From Desulfosporosinus sp. (GTDB lineage Bacteria; Bacillota; Desulfitobacteriia; Desulfitobacteriales; Desulfitobacteriaceae), in NCBI GenBank assembly GCA_031292095.1, contig JARLHU010000058.1, positions 1 through 36,004 of the forward strand: a DNA stretch of 36,004 nucleotides. The letters are read 5' to 3'. Both the position numbers and the translations under genes were made by a program. The notes under the pieces were generated by a model. That model saw nothing but the letters and a program-made list of their open reading frames with translations. It was not told where the DNA came from and did no database searches. Numbering within the stretch: position 1 is the first letter of the stretch; every line of letters starts with the position of its first letter. Shown here in pieces: positions 9,128 through 18,350 of the stretch.

Positions 9128-10143
9128 CTCATTACCTCGCCAGAAAGTCTCACAAAATCTTCCAGTTTCTTATTAGCCGCGCCGCTGTCGATGAGCTTCT
9201 GGGCCAGGGGAATTGCGTTCTTAATGGTTGTTGCCTTACCGGCCAAATACAAACACAGAGCTGCATTGAGAACGACAATATCGCGTTTGGCACCCTGCTC
9301 GGAGCCGTTTAAGATACTGCGAGTAATTTTAGCGTTCTCCTCAGGGTCGCCCCCGACGAGCTCTGCCAAGGTACAATAGTTCAAACCCAACTCCTCCGGG
9401 TCAAGGTAATAGCTGCTTAAAACGCCCTTTTCTATTTCGCAGACCTTCGTCTTGGTCGTGAGAGTTGCCTCGTCTAAACCGTCGCAGCCATGGACCACCA
9501 TGCCCCGCTTGACACCAAGATTCGAGAGTACCCTAGCCAAAGGCTCCACAAGGTTTTCGTCATAGACACCCATCAACTGCAGATTGGCCCCGGCGGGGTT
9601 GGCAAGAGGTCCCAAGATATTAAAGATTGTGCGGACGCCCATTTCTCGTCGCACGGGAGCACAGTGTTTCATCGAGCTGTGATAGGTTTGGGCAAACATA
9701 AAACAAAGGTTGATTTCAGCGAGAATTTTCCGGCTATGCTCAGCGCTAATGGCTATATTAATGCCCAACTTTTCCAGGACATCCGCCGCGCCACTTTTAC
9801 TGGATACACTGCGGTTGCCGTGTTTTGCTACTGGAACTCCTCCGGCTGCGACGACAAAAGCAGTCGTAGTCGAAATATTGAAAGTACCTGCCTCGTCGCC
9901 GCCGGTGCCGACAATGTCCATAACATCGAGAACAGGATTAAGATGAATAGCTTTCTCGCGCATAGCTAAAGCGCTGCCGGTGATTTCATCGATGCTCTCA
10001 CCCTTCATCCGCAATCCCGTGAGAAAAGCACCCATTTGGGCATGCGTAGCGGACCCATCCATCATTTCCCCCATGACCGCTTTGGCAGTCTCAAAATCTA
10101 AGTCCTCTCCTTTAATGACCTTGTAGATTGCTTCAACTATCAT
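9124..10143 (-). CDS. trpD: Anthranilate phosphoribosyltransferase
   Basis: 339 aa. It transfers phosphoribose from PRPP to anthranilate. The PRPP-binding GTGGD lies at residues 79-83, followed by KHGNRSVSSKSGAAD from K107 and TIFNILGPLANP further on. The N-terminal helical dimer domain is present. The start overlaps the trpG stop by 11 bp and has GGAGGG upstream inside trpG. It is separate from trpG, unlike the fused enterobacterial form. Confidence 0.97.
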   Translation of the reverse strand: MIVEAIYKVIKGEDLDFETAKAVMGEMMDGSATHAQMGAFLTGLRMKGESIDEITGSALAMREKAIHLNPVLDVMDIVGTGGDEAGTFNISTTTAFVVAAGGVPVAKHGNRSVSSKSGAADVLEKLGINIAISAEHSRKILAEINLCFMFAQTYHSSMKHCAPVRREMGVRTIFNILGPLANPAGANLQLMGVYDENLVEPLARVLSNLGVKRGMVVHGCDGLDEATLTTKTKVCEIEKGVLSSYYLDPEELGLNYCTLAELVGGDPEENAKITRSILNGSEQGAKRDIVVLNAALCLYLAGKATTIKNAIPLAQKLIDSGAANKKLEDFVRLSGEVMR

Positions 10144-10714
10144 GCTGGATCCCTCCTAAGAAATTCTCCATGATGATTCTGCCCTGAGGTGTGAGGATCG
10201 ACTCCGGATGGAATTGAACTCCATACACTTCATAATCTCTGTGTTTGACTGCCATGATCTCCCCGTCGTCCGTGCGGGCGATGACCTTGAGTTCAGTGGG
10301 TATCGTGTCTTCGAGGGCGGCCAGTGAATGATACCGCGCACCTTGGATTGTTGCGGGCAAGCCGGCAAAAAGCTGACAATCGGTATCAATTTCTATATTT
10401 GATTGCTTACCGTGCATTAGCTCCTTGGCATAAGACACAGTGGCCCCAAATCCCTCGCAAATAGCCTGATGCCCAAGACAGACCCCGAACACGGGGATAA
10501 TACCGGCGAAATGTCTGGAACTTTCGATACATACTCCGGCATCGGCCGGTCGGCCAGGACCCGGGGAGAGGATAATTGCCTCAGGCGCCAATCCCTCGAT
10601 TTCTGGTATACTTAGCTCATCATTGCGGATGACCTTAATATCCGGGTTGATGGAGCCGATCAGTTGATAGAGGTTATAGGAAAAACTGTCGTAATTATCA
10701 ATTAAGAGAATCAT
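10133..10714 (-). CDS. trpG: Anthranilate synthase glutamine amidotransferase subunit
   Basis: 193 aa class I glutamine amidotransferase, supplying ammonia to TrpE. The triad is Cys79 (GVCLGHQ), His169 and Glu171 (FHPES). The SPGPGRP oxyanion-strand motif is present. The first base of its ATG is the last base of the trpE stop (TGATG), giving tight coupling to its partner. In some Firmicutes this subunit also serves 4-amino-4-deoxychorismate synthase; no pabB is visible here. Confidence 0.97.
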   Translation of the reverse strand: MILLIDNYDSFSYNLYQLIGSINPDIKVIRNDELSIPEIEGLAPEAIILSPGPGRPADAGVCIESSRHFAGIIPVFGVCLGHQAICEGFGATVSYAKELMHGKQSNIEIDTDCQLFAGLPATIQGARYHSLAALEDTIPTELKVIARTDDGEIMAVKHRDYEVYGVQFHPESILTPQGRIIMENFLGGIQHDS

Positions 10715-12180
10715 CAGTCAAAGACCTCCTCAGACAGTTTCAAGGCGTTCATCACCGCTTGGGCTTTGTTGAGACATTCCTGATACTCGTTTTCCGGCAC
10801 GCTGTCGGCCACGATCCCGGCGCCGGAGCGAACAAACACTTTGCCGTTTTTCTTAAAGGCGATGCGGATGGCAATGCAGGTATCAAGATTACCAGTAAAA
10901 TCAATATACCCGATCGCACCACCGTAAATCCCCCGCTTATTATTTTCAAGTTGATTGATAATCTCACAGGCTCGTATTTTGGGTGCGCCGGAGAGCGTCC
11001 CTGCCGGCAATACGGCATCGACGGCATCTAAGGCGTTTTTATCGTCCCGTATCTCCCCCTGAACCGTGGATCCGATGTGCATCACATGAGAGAAACGCTC
11101 AATGGACAAATATTTTTCGACCGTTACCGTTCCGAATTTGCTGATTCTACCCAGGTCGTTTCTTCCCAAATCCACCAGCATATTGTGTTCGGCCAATTCT
11201 TTAGGGTCGGAGAGTAAATCCTTTTCATTCTGAAGATCCTCCTCTTCCGTCTTCCCTCTTGGTTTTGTACCTGCCAGTGGGAACGTGTAGAGACTGCCAT
11301 CTTGAAGTTTTACGAGGGTTTCCGGGGAAGCACCGGCAATTTCAATATCCTCGCCGGAGATATAAAACATGTAGGGCGACGGGTTTAAGGTTCTCAAAAC
11401 ACGATAGGCATTGAGGAGACTGCCTTCAAAATCTGCTTCAAAACGGTTGGAGAGCACAACCTGGAAGATATCTCCTTCGCGAATATAATGCTTCGCCTTG
11501 TTAACCATCTCGCAATACTCTTGCTCCTTAAACAAAGGACGGAATTCAGAGGTGATTTTAGCAGGTTGTGTCACTTGATAAGCACCGTGTTTAATGAGCT
11601 TGACCATGCTCTCAATTTCCAGGACGGCCTTGTTATAGCCTGTATCCAATTCTTCGGTTTTAACATTGGCGATCAGAATGATTTTCTGTTTCAGATTGTC
11701 AAAGGCGATCACCTTGTCAAAGAGCATCAGGTCTACGTCCTTAAAACCCTCCTGGTCCTCTGCGTCTAATTTTAGCGTCGGCTCAGTGTACTTGATGTAA
11801 TCATATGAGAAATAGCCGACAAGACCGCCAGTGAACGGCGGCAAGTAATCAAACCGTGGGCTTTTGTTCTCATCAAGAATCTGTTGGATATACTCGCGGG
11901 GATGTTTTGTCTTGAAAGTAGTCTTTGTTCCCGAATTGATGTTGATCACTCCGTTGGTACAAATCAACTCCAGCTTCGGGTCAAAACCCAAAAATGTGTA
12001 ACGTCCCCACTTTTCGGCATTCTCAAGGCTTTCCAGCATAAAACAGTGACGACTGACGTTTTTAAGAATTTTCAACACCTCCATCGGTGTCCTGACGTCA
12101 GAATAAATCTCATGACTGACTGGAATCATCTTATAATCGGCTGCCATTTCCTTAGCTTCATTTAGGCTTGGTCTGTACAT
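10714..12180 (-). CDS. trpE: Anthranilate synthase component I
   Basis: 488 aa chorismate-utilising enzyme. With TrpG it converts chorismate and glutamine to anthranilate. The feedback tryptophan site is suggested by the MLES motif at about residues 48-51. The C-terminal catalytic domain has PSPYMFYI, IAGASPETL, PLAGTKPRG, HNMLVDLGRNDLG, TLSGAPKIRA and GGAIGYI. The start has GGAGGT 6 nt upstream. It is the first gene of the operon and lies directly behind the T-box leader, so it should be expressed when uncharged tRNA-Trp accumulates. Confidence 0.97.
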   Translation of the reverse strand: MYRPSLNEAKEMAADYKMIPVSHEIYSDVRTPMEVLKILKNVSRHCFMLESLENAEKWGRYTFLGFDPKLELICTNGVININSGTKTTFKTKHPREYIQQILDENKSPRFDYLPPFTGGLVGYFSYDYIKYTEPTLKLDAEDQEGFKDVDLMLFDKVIAFDNLKQKIILIANVKTEELDTGYNKAVLEIESMVKLIKHGAYQVTQPAKITSEFRPLFKEQEYCEMVNKAKHYIREGDIFQVVLSNRFEADFEGSLLNAYRVLRTLNPSPYMFYISGEDIEIAGASPETLVKLQDGSLYTFPLAGTKPRGKTEEEDLQNEKDLLSDPKELAEHNMLVDLGRNDLGRISKFGTVTVEKYLSIERFSHVMHIGSTVQGEIRDDKNALDAVDAVLPAGTLSGAPKIRACEIINQLENNKRGIYGGAIGYIDFTGNLDTCIAIRIAFKKNGKVFVRSGAGIVADSVPENEYQECLNKAQAVMNALKLSEEVFD

Positions 12181-12258
12181 AATTTACCTCCTTTGGATAA
12201 AGAAAACTTGGCCAGTAGCTGCCTAGTTGCACTTATTATTTCTGAATTAGCGCGCAAA

Positions 12259-12294
12259 AAACCCGCCCTTGACTATATAGTCAAGGACGGGTTT
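12259..12294 (-). terminator. T-box-controlled terminator in the trp leader
   Basis: An approximately 17-bp hairpin (arms about 12259-12276 and 12277-12294, one G-U type pair) is followed on the minus strand by a run of six T. It sits between the T-box sequence and trpE, as expected of the terminator that competes with the antiterminator fold. Confidence 0.9.
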
Positions 12295-12543
12295 GAAAAT
12301 CAATCCCGCGGTGCCACCTTGCTTTGCGGAAAATAAACTCCGCACGCTTATCAGAATACTAACATATTCCTGGCAACTGACGTATGCCTTCACGTCGCGA
12401 AATACTCGGCTAAAGCCTTTGATCGCGCCCTCCGTGGTCCATTTAACAATCTGCGTTCTGCCGGTTCACAGCAACTCCGGCTCTCTGAAAGTGCACGATA
12501 AGTTTTTATCTCCACATCAACGGTTTTTGGTAGATATTTAATT
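12259..12543 (-). ncRNA. Tryptophan T-box riboswitch leader
   Basis: The minus strand between the trp promoter and trpE carries the T-box sequence AAGGTGGCACCGCGG (12320-12306), directly before the terminator. Stem I signatures are present near 12460-12490: AGAGAG followed by the distal loop GCTGTGAACC. The probable specifier codon is TGG at 12441-12439 in the context AAATGGACC, matching tRNA-Trp. In T-box leaders the uncharged tRNA pairs with specifier and T-box and stabilises the antiterminator. Leader class is certain; the specifier is assigned by context and by the trp genes it precedes. Confidence 0.94.
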
Positions 12544-12549
12544 ACTATC

Positions 12550-12578
12550 ATAATACGCATATTAATCTTATTTGTCAA
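12550..12578 (-). promoter_or_regulatory. Sigma-A promoter of the trp operon
   Basis: On the minus strand TTGACA (12578-12573) and TATTAT (12555-12550) are separated by exactly 17 bp. Transcription would begin near 12543, at the base of the T-box leader. The promoter lies in the short gap after the oppF stop. Confidence 0.85.
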
Positions 12579-12620
12579 CTATAAGGCACATTCAAGAAAT
12601 CAATCGCTAGGATGCGCCAG

Positions 12621-13574
12621 CTACTTATATAAATGACAGGCCACATAATGGTCTTCTCCCACTTGAAGTAAAGTAGGATTATTAAGGTGGCATACCTCCA
12701 TAGCCTTCGGACACCGAGCAAAAAAGCGACAACCAGGTGGAGTATTAATCGGAGAAGGGACATCCCCTTCTAGAATAATTCTCTCCCGTTTCCGTTCCAC
12801 TTCAGGGTCTGGAATCGGTATTGCGGATAACAAAGCGATGGTATAAGGATGAAGCGGTTTACGATATAATTCACTCGCCTTGGAGACTTCCACCAACGCG
12901 CCTAAATACATCACGCCAATCCGATCCGAAATGTACTTGACCATTGCTAAATCGTGAGAAATAAACAAATAGGTCAGTCCTTTTTCTTTTTGGAGACGCT
13001 TAAATAAATTAATGACTTGGGCTTGAACGGAAACATCTAACGCCGAGACAGGCTCATCTGCAACAATAAATTGGGGTTCAATCGCGAGGGCACGCGCAAT
13101 TCCTATGCGTTGCCTTTGCCCTCCGGAAAACTCGTGGGGGAAACGAGAAGCATGTTCTTCGAAAAGGCCAACGGTTTGCAATAACTCCGAAATCCTTTCC
13201 CGGCGTTTGACTCCACTGTATAATCTGTGAATATCGATCCCTTCGGAAATGATATTCCCGACGGTCATCCGAGGATTCAATGAGGCATAGGGATCTTGAA
13301 AGACCATTTGCATTTCACGATTAAAGTGTTTCAAGTTTTTCCCTTTTAATTGATGAACATTTTTCCCATTAAAGAGAACCTGTCCCCCATTTGCACCATA
13401 TAAACCCATAATCGTACGTCCCAAGGTCGATTTCCCGCACCCTGATTCTCCCACTAAGCCAAAGGTTTCTCCCCGTTGCATCGAAAAACTGACATCGTCC
13501 ACAGCTTTCAATAAGCCATTCGTGACGCGAAAATACTTCTTTAAATTGCTCACTTTTAAAATCGGATCAGACAC
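12621..13574 (-). CDS. oppF: Oligopeptide/dipeptide ABC transporter ATP-binding protein, OppF/DppF type
   Basis: 317 aa. Walker A GESGCGKST (42-50), ABC signature FSGGQRQR (about 154), Walker B FIVADEP with SALD, and an H-loop (FISHDL). The C-terminal oligo_HPY extension (CRFFARCP and further Cys) is typical of peptide importers. It powers import together with the neighbouring OppD. It is the last gene of the operon and no clear terminator follows before the trp promoter. Opp, Dpp or nickel/peptide specificity cannot be decided, so the symbol is generic. Confidence 0.9.
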   Translation of the reverse strand: MSDPILKVSNLKKYFRVTNGLLKAVDDVSFSMQRGETFGLVGESGCGKSTLGRTIMGLYGANGGQVLFNGKNVHQLKGKNLKHFNREMQMVFQDPYASLNPRMTVGNIISEGIDIHRLYSGVKRRERISELLQTVGLFEEHASRFPHEFSGGQRQRIGIARALAIEPQFIVADEPVSALDVSVQAQVINLFKRLQKEKGLTYLFISHDLAMVKYISDRIGVMYLGALVEVSKASELYRKPLHPYTIALLSAIPIPDPEVERKRERIILEGDVPSPINTPPGCRFFARCPKAMEVCHLNNPTLLQVGEDHYVACHLYK

Positions 13575-13589
13575 AATGTTCCCTCCTTG

Positions 13590-14600
13590 CTATCCGCGGA
13601 TTTTCGCCTTCGGCACATTCACCGCGCGCTTGTCCATTAACCAACAAGCCATTTTGTGTTCATCTTGTATAATCAGTTCTTGCGGGTCCTCCTGTAAACA
13701 AATGTTCATAGCGTGCGGACACCGGGCAGCAAAAGCGCAGCCTAGCGGAGGGGCTAATAAATCGGGTGGCATTCCTTCGATCGGAACCAATTCGCTCTTT
13801 TCGTCATCATCAAGCCGCAGGACGGAATTTAAGAGCCCCAAGGTGTAGGGATGGCGTGAATGGTAGAAGATGTCATCCACTGTTCCTTGCTCCACAATTT
13901 TGCCCGCATACATTACTACTACACGTTGGGCAATGTCAGCAACAACCCCTAAATTATGGGTAATAATAATGATGGAAGAGCCAAGTTTCTCCTGTAAATC
14001 TTTCAATAAATTAATAATTTGCGCTTGAATGGTCACATCAAGGGCAGTGGTTGGCTCATCAGCAATCAATAATTTGGGACGACAGGCCAGAGAAATCGCA
14101 ATCATCACCCGTTGACGCATCCCCCCAGAGAATTCGTGCGGATATTGTTTTATCCGTGTTTCCGGTTGAGGAATACCTACCAGCGTGAGGAGTTCTATCG
14201 CTTGTTTCAGGGCTTCTTCCTTTGTGATTCTTTGATGTTTGACTAACCCTTCGGTGATTTGCTTGCCAATAGCCATCGTTGGATTTAAGGAGGTCATCGG
14301 ATCTTGAAAAATCATCCCGATTTCGGAACCGCGAATTGATTCCATTTCTTTCGGGGCGAGTTTAAGCAGGTCTATCTTTTCGTCGAAGAGGATCGACCCT
14401 CCTTTTATCACTGAAGGAGGACTTGGAATTAAGCGCATAATGGTTTGCGAGGTTACCGATTTCCCGCACCCTGATTCCCCCACAATCGCCAAGACTTCCC
14501 CTTTTTTCAAATTAAAAGAAACTCCACGAACAGCCTGAACTTCTCCCGCATACGTATGAAAAGAGACTTTGAGACCTTTTACTTCCAGAATGTTTTTCAC
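13590..14600 (-). CDS. oppD: Oligopeptide/dipeptide ABC transporter ATP-binding protein, OppD/DppD type
   Basis: 336 aa. Walker A GESGCGKS (41-48), signature FSGGMRQRV, Walker B LLIADEPTTALD, H-loop IITHNLG, and the C-terminal oligo_HPY domain with GCAFAARCPHAM. It pairs with OppF as the heterodimeric ATPase of the importer. It lies 15 bp after oppC and 15 bp before oppF. Confidence 0.9.
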   Translation of the reverse strand: MKNILEVKGLKVSFHTYAGEVQAVRGVSFNLKKGEVLAIVGESGCGKSVTSQTIMRLIPSPPSVIKGGSILFDEKIDLLKLAPKEMESIRGSEIGMIFQDPMTSLNPTMAIGKQITEGLVKHQRITKEEALKQAIELLTLVGIPQPETRIKQYPHEFSGGMRQRVMIAISLACRPKLLIADEPTTALDVTIQAQIINLLKDLQEKLGSSIIIITHNLGVVADIAQRVVVMYAGKIVEQGTVDDIFYHSRHPYTLGLLNSVLRLDDDEKSELVPIEGMPPDLLAPPLGCAFAARCPHAMNICLQEDPQELIIQDEHKMACWLMDKRAVNVPKAKIRG

Positions 14601-14614
14601 ACGAACACTTCCTT

Positions 14615-15532
14615 TTATTTTCTGAATTTTGGATCCAGTGCATCACGCAAACCGTCTCCAAGCAGGTTAAACGATACCATCATCAAGGAAAATACCAGGG
14701 CAGGGAACACTAATCTCCAGGGGAAAGCACGCATGGAACCAACTCCATCCGAAAGAAGCATTCCTAACGAAGCCAGTGGAACCTTAACCCCGAGTCCGAG
14801 AAAGGAAAGAAACGCTTCCGTAAAAATAGCTTGGGGAATTGTAAAGGTAATCTGAATAATGATAAAACCCAGAGCGTTCGGAATTAAATGTTTGGTGATG
14901 ATTCGCCAAGAGCTGGCCCCCAGAGAAGTTGCTGCCAACACGTATTCTTGTTCTTTTAAGGAGAGGATTTGACCGCGAACCAAGCGAGCCATTGAAATCC
15001 ACCCCGTGATCCCGTAGGCGATTATGATCGTCCACATCCCGGCTCCCATCATCACGATCAGTAAAACTGTGATCAACAAATACGGAATGGAATAGACCAC
15101 TTCAATAAATCTTTGCATGACATCATCAACTTTTCCGCCGTAATAGGCAGAAATCCCGCCATAAAGAACTCCAATAAATAAATCCATCAGGGCGGCCATG
15201 ATCCCTATGAACAAAGAAATGCGGGTCCCCCACCAAACCCGAACCCAAAGATCCCTTCCGAATTCGTCGGTTCCAAACCAGTGAAGGACATTGGGCATCT
15301 CCTGTCTCGCTGCTAGATTTTGCATATCATAACCGTATTTTTGTAAAAACGGGCCGATAATGGCGATTAAGGTGATTCCAATTAATAAATATAACCCGAC
15401 CATCGCGAACATGTTTTGCTTCAATCTGCGCCAAGCATCTTGCCAATAGGTGATGGACGGTCGAGTGATTTTTTCTTGTTCGGAGACCTGTTTGACAACG
15501 GGATCAAACAGGTTATTTGTGCTTTCCGGCAT
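14615..15532 (-). CDS. oppC: Peptide ABC transporter permease, OppC/DppC type
   Basis: 305 aa. The N-terminal OppC_N segment carries the first membrane span (about 42-64), then HWFGTDEFGRDLWVRVWWGTR, a hallmark of the DppC/OppC family. Further spans and the EAA loop (AATSLGASSWRIITKHLIPNA) follow, contacting the ATPases. It forms the membrane channel with OppB, 6 bp downstream of oppB. Confidence 0.92.
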   Translation of the reverse strand: MPESTNNLFDPVVKQVSEQEKITRPSITYWQDAWRRLKQNMFAMVGLYLLIGITLIAIIGPFLQKYGYDMQNLAARQEMPNVLHWFGTDEFGRDLWVRVWWGTRISLFIGIMAALMDLFIGVLYGGISAYYGGKVDDVMQRFIEVVYSIPYLLITVLLIVMMGAGMWTIIIAYGITGWISMARLVRGQILSLKEQEYVLAATSLGASSWRIITKHLIPNALGFIIIQITFTIPQAIFTEAFLSFLGLGVKVPLASLGMLLSDGVGSMRAFPWRLVFPALVFSLMMVSFNLLGDGLRDALDPKFRK

Positions 15533-15538
15533 AGTTCT

Positions 15539-16468
15539 CTAATTCCTCCCTTTCGCTAAACGAATTCGAGGGTCAATGAATCCGTACGCAATATCTGTCA
15601 AGAAAATAACGACGATGAGCAGGAGACTATAGAAGATGGTTAAACCCATGATCAAAGTATAATCATTGGAATAGACTGCTTGTACAAAGTATTTTCCTAA
15701 GCCAGGGATCGCAAAGATTTGCTCCACCACTAAAGTTCCAGTTATGACATTTACCGTAATCGGTCCAAGGACCGTAACAATCGGCAGAATTGCATTACGC
15801 AAGGTATGATGAAGGACAATTGAGAATTGCGACAAGCCTTTGGAGCGGGCGGTTTTAATATAGTCCGAATTAAGGACATCGAGCATGGACGTGCGCATCA
15901 TTCTCGCGGTTATGGCTATTGTCATAAAGGACAAGGCCAAGGCGGGTAAGATGCGGTTGGCGGGTCCATCCCAGAGAGCAACAGGTAAAATACCCCATTT
16001 AACCCCAATGACATATTGCATAATGGGCCCTAGCACGAAAGAAGGGATTGAAACACCGACAATAGCGATGAACATCGCCGTAAAATCCCAGGCTTTATTG
16101 TGTTTAAGCGCTGCGGTAATCCCGAGAAACAAGCCGATTATAACAGAAAAAATAATCGATTCACTGCCGAGTTCAGCGGAAGCTGGGAAAGACTGTTTAA
16201 TGATGTCCGTAACTTTTCGGGTCGGATAAGCAAACGAAACCCCTAAGTCTCCGTGTACAATGTTGAGGAGGTATTCTTTGTATTGAACGGTAATCGGCAG
16301 ATCCAAACCATATTGTTTGGCTAATAACGCCCTTTGATCGGTGGAAAGTTTCTCAGAATTGGCAAAGGGATCCCCTGGCAAATTATGCATAAGCACAAAG
16401 GTCAACGTAACAATCATCCAAAATGTGATTAACATGTATACGAAACGCCGAAGGATAAAACGTAACAT
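15539..16468 (-). CDS. oppB: Peptide ABC transporter permease, OppB/DppB type
   Basis: About 309 aa with six predicted membrane spans. The N-terminus MLRFILRRFVYML and the HNLPGDPF segment are typical of OppB/DppB. The EAA loop (TARSKGLSQFSIVLHHTLRNA) is present, and the C-terminus ends in DPRIRL. The ATG at 16468 is chosen because GGAGGT lies 6 nt upstream. The in-frame GTG at 16483 and ATG at 16471 overlap or crowd that site. Confidence 0.92.
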   Translation of the reverse strand: MLRFILRRFVYMLITFWMIVTLTFVLMHNLPGDPFANSEKLSTDQRALLAKQYGLDLPITVQYKEYLLNIVHGDLGVSFAYPTRKVTDIIKQSFPASAELGSESIIFSVIIGLFLGITAALKHNKAWDFTAMFIAIVGVSIPSFVLGPIMQYVIGVKWGILPVALWDGPANRILPALALSFMTIAITARMMRTSMLDVLNSDYIKTARSKGLSQFSIVLHHTLRNAILPIVTVLGPITVNVITGTLVVEQIFAIPGLGKYFVQAVYSNDYTLIMGLTIFYSLLLIVVIFLTDIAYGFIDPRIRLAKGRN

Positions 16469-16496
16469 CATAGCACCTCCCACTAATTAAAAAGGA

Positions 16497-16518
16497 AGGG
16501 GTTCCGGATGGAACCCCT
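16497..16518 (-). terminator. Intercistronic hairpin between oppA and oppB
   Basis: A 9-bp GC-rich stem (AGGGGTTCC, 4-nt loop, GGAACCCCT) is followed on the minus strand by TTCCTTTTTAATT. It lies in the only sizeable gap of the operon. Such hairpins usually stabilise the binding-protein mRNA or partially terminate, so that OppA is made in excess of the membrane parts. Confidence 0.75.
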
Positions 16519-16548
16519 CTAACTTTTTGGTCTAACTTCTTGGTCCAA

Positions 16549-18177
16549 CTATTCGACACTTGCGTCCTTGAGATCCCACTCAGAACCATAAGGGAAGAAC
16601 GTAATATTTTTAACGTTTGGTTTGACAAGGTAGGAATAGGAACGGAAGTTAACGGGCGCGACCGGCATTTGGTCAACTAACATCTTTTCTGCATCGACTA
16701 AATATTGGGCACGTTTGGCACCGTCGGGTTCTGCTTTTGCTTTTTCGATCAATTGATCATAGGCTGGATTTTTAAACTGACCTTCGTTAAAGGAAGAAGT
16801 CGATTCATGACAGTCCAGGAAGGTCATCGGATCATTGTAATCCGCTCCCCAGTTAAATAACAATAACTCAAATTCATGTTTCTGTCCGCGGTCAATCCGG
16901 AGTTTGTGGGGAATCGACTCCACTGTGACATCAATCCCAAGATTTTGTTTCCATTGTCCTTGGATAAATTCCAAGGCCTTTTTCCCATCTTCAGTATCAT
17001 CCCCCGTGAATTTAAAGTTTGGCAAGGTGGTAAGCCCCACTTCTTTTAACCCTTCGGCTAACAAGGTTTTGGCTTGGGCGGGGTCATATTTCGGTAGCAC
17101 AGCTCCGGCATCTTTACGGAACTCTTTATTGTTGCCGTCCATTGTCCCACTCGGTACAAATCCGGTAGGTGCTTGACTTCCGTCATGGAACACAATATCT
17201 ACTAAACTGCTGCGATCAATGGATAAGGCCAGAGCTTTGCGGATTTTATCATTTTTCAAGGCTGGAACACTCTCGTTCATCTCTACATAGGTGATATAGA
17301 GTTGGGGCTGAACCTGATAATCCGGTTTTGCTTTCCACTGATCCACTTGATCACGGGTAATACGGGCCACATCAATGGAATTGGATTGGTACAAGTTTGC
17401 TAAGGTATTATTATCCGAGGCGATTTGCACATCGACTTCGTTCAGTTTGACATGAGCTTTGTCCCAATATTTATCGTTCTTCACTAAAGTCAAACTTTGT
17501 TCATGATTCCATTTCGTAAGTGTGAAAGGACCGTCGAATAACATTTTATCGGCATCGGCTGCGTAAGTATCGCCGTATTTTTCAACGAAGGCTTGTTTTT
17601 GAGGGAAAAAGACTGGAAAAGAGAGTTGGGAGGTCATAAAAGGAATTGGATTAACCAACGTGAACGTAAGAGTTTTAGCATCGATGGCTTTGACCTGGAC
17701 TTGGTCAGCGCTTCCTTTGCCGTTCATATATTCATCTCCGCCTTTAAGCCAGGCGACCATAAAGGCGTAATCTGCTTTTGTTTTGGGATCTAACGTCCGC
17801 TTCCAGGCATATTCAAAATCTTGGGCCGTCACTGGTGAATCATCCGACCATTTGATGTTATCTCGCAGTTTAATCGTATAGGTAGTTCCGCCATTGGAAA
17901 TCACCGGCATCGAAGCAGCTAAAGCAGGTATGGGCTGCCCGTCTTTCCCTAAGCGATAGAGACCTTCGTCAATCTGACTAATAATATCAAACGATACGGC
18001 GGCCGAGGCTTTCGAGGTATCCAGAGCCTGTGGTTCTGCCAGCAAGGTCATTCTTAACGGTTTACTGGAAGTTCCTGTGCTACTAGATTGGGTAGTGCTT
18101 CCACCACACCCAGTAAGCAGGGTTGCAATTAGCGCAGTGGTCGAGATTCCGGCGATAAACCTTTTCGAGATCATCAT
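16549..18177 (-). CDS. oppA: Peptide ABC transporter substrate-binding lipoprotein, OppA/DppA type
   Basis: 542 aa. The lipoprotein signal ends in LLTGCG (Cys at about residue 24), followed by a Ser/Thr/Gly linker. The SBP_bac_5 family pattern covers the rest: TYTIKLRDNIKWSDDSPVTAQDFEYAWKR near residues 134-162, a central two-lobe fold, and a C-terminal ALSIDRSSLVDIV region. It captures peptides outside the membrane and delivers them to OppBC. The start has GGAGGA upstream; an extended -10 promoter lies about 45 bp upstream. The exact ligand is unknown. Confidence 0.92.
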   Translation of the reverse strand: MMISKRFIAGISTTALIATLLTGCGGSTTQSSSTGTSSKPLRMTLLAEPQALDTSKASAAVSFDIISQIDEGLYRLGKDGQPIPALAASMPVISNGGTTYTIKLRDNIKWSDDSPVTAQDFEYAWKRTLDPKTKADYAFMVAWLKGGDEYMNGKGSADQVQVKAIDAKTLTFTLVNPIPFMTSQLSFPVFFPQKQAFVEKYGDTYAADADKMLFDGPFTLTKWNHEQSLTLVKNDKYWDKAHVKLNEVDVQIASDNNTLANLYQSNSIDVARITRDQVDQWKAKPDYQVQPQLYITYVEMNESVPALKNDKIRKALALSIDRSSLVDIVFHDGSQAPTGFVPSGTMDGNNKEFRKDAGAVLPKYDPAQAKTLLAEGLKEVGLTTLPNFKFTGDDTEDGKKALEFIQGQWKQNLGIDVTVESIPHKLRIDRGQKHEFELLLFNWGADYNDPMTFLDCHESTSSFNEGQFKNPAYDQLIEKAKAEPDGAKRAQYLVDAEKMLVDQMPVAPVNFRSYSYLVKPNVKNITFFPYGSEWDLKDASVE

Positions 18178-18222
18178 TTTTTATCTTCCTCCTCTAAATT
18201 ATCTAGGCGTAATTTAATGCTA

Positions 18223-18231
18223 ATTATAGCA
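18223..18231 (-). promoter_or_regulatory. Extended -10 promoter of the opp operon
   Basis: TGC-TATAAT reads on the minus strand at 18231-18223 in an A/T-rich gap. The extended -10 (TGn) compensates for the lack of a clear -35 box. It lies downstream of the response regulator's terminator and fits an independent opp transcript. Confidence 0.55.
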
Positions 18232-18317
18232 AGAAATATAGAGAATACTATAGAAATAAATAAGAGAAAAAGTAAATTTGATGTAAACTGTATTTAATCG
18301 TTCAATTTTAAAAAGAA

Positions 18318-18345
18318 AACCCCTCAGAGATATCCCTAAGGGGTT
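18318..18345 (-). terminator. Rho-independent terminator after the response regulator gene
   Basis: AACCCCT and AGGGGTT arms (18318-18324, 18339-18345) flank an A/T-rich loop that can partly pair. On the minus strand TTTTCTTTTT follows. It begins 6 bp past the response regulator stop. Confidence 0.8.
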
Positions 18346-18350
18346 GATGT

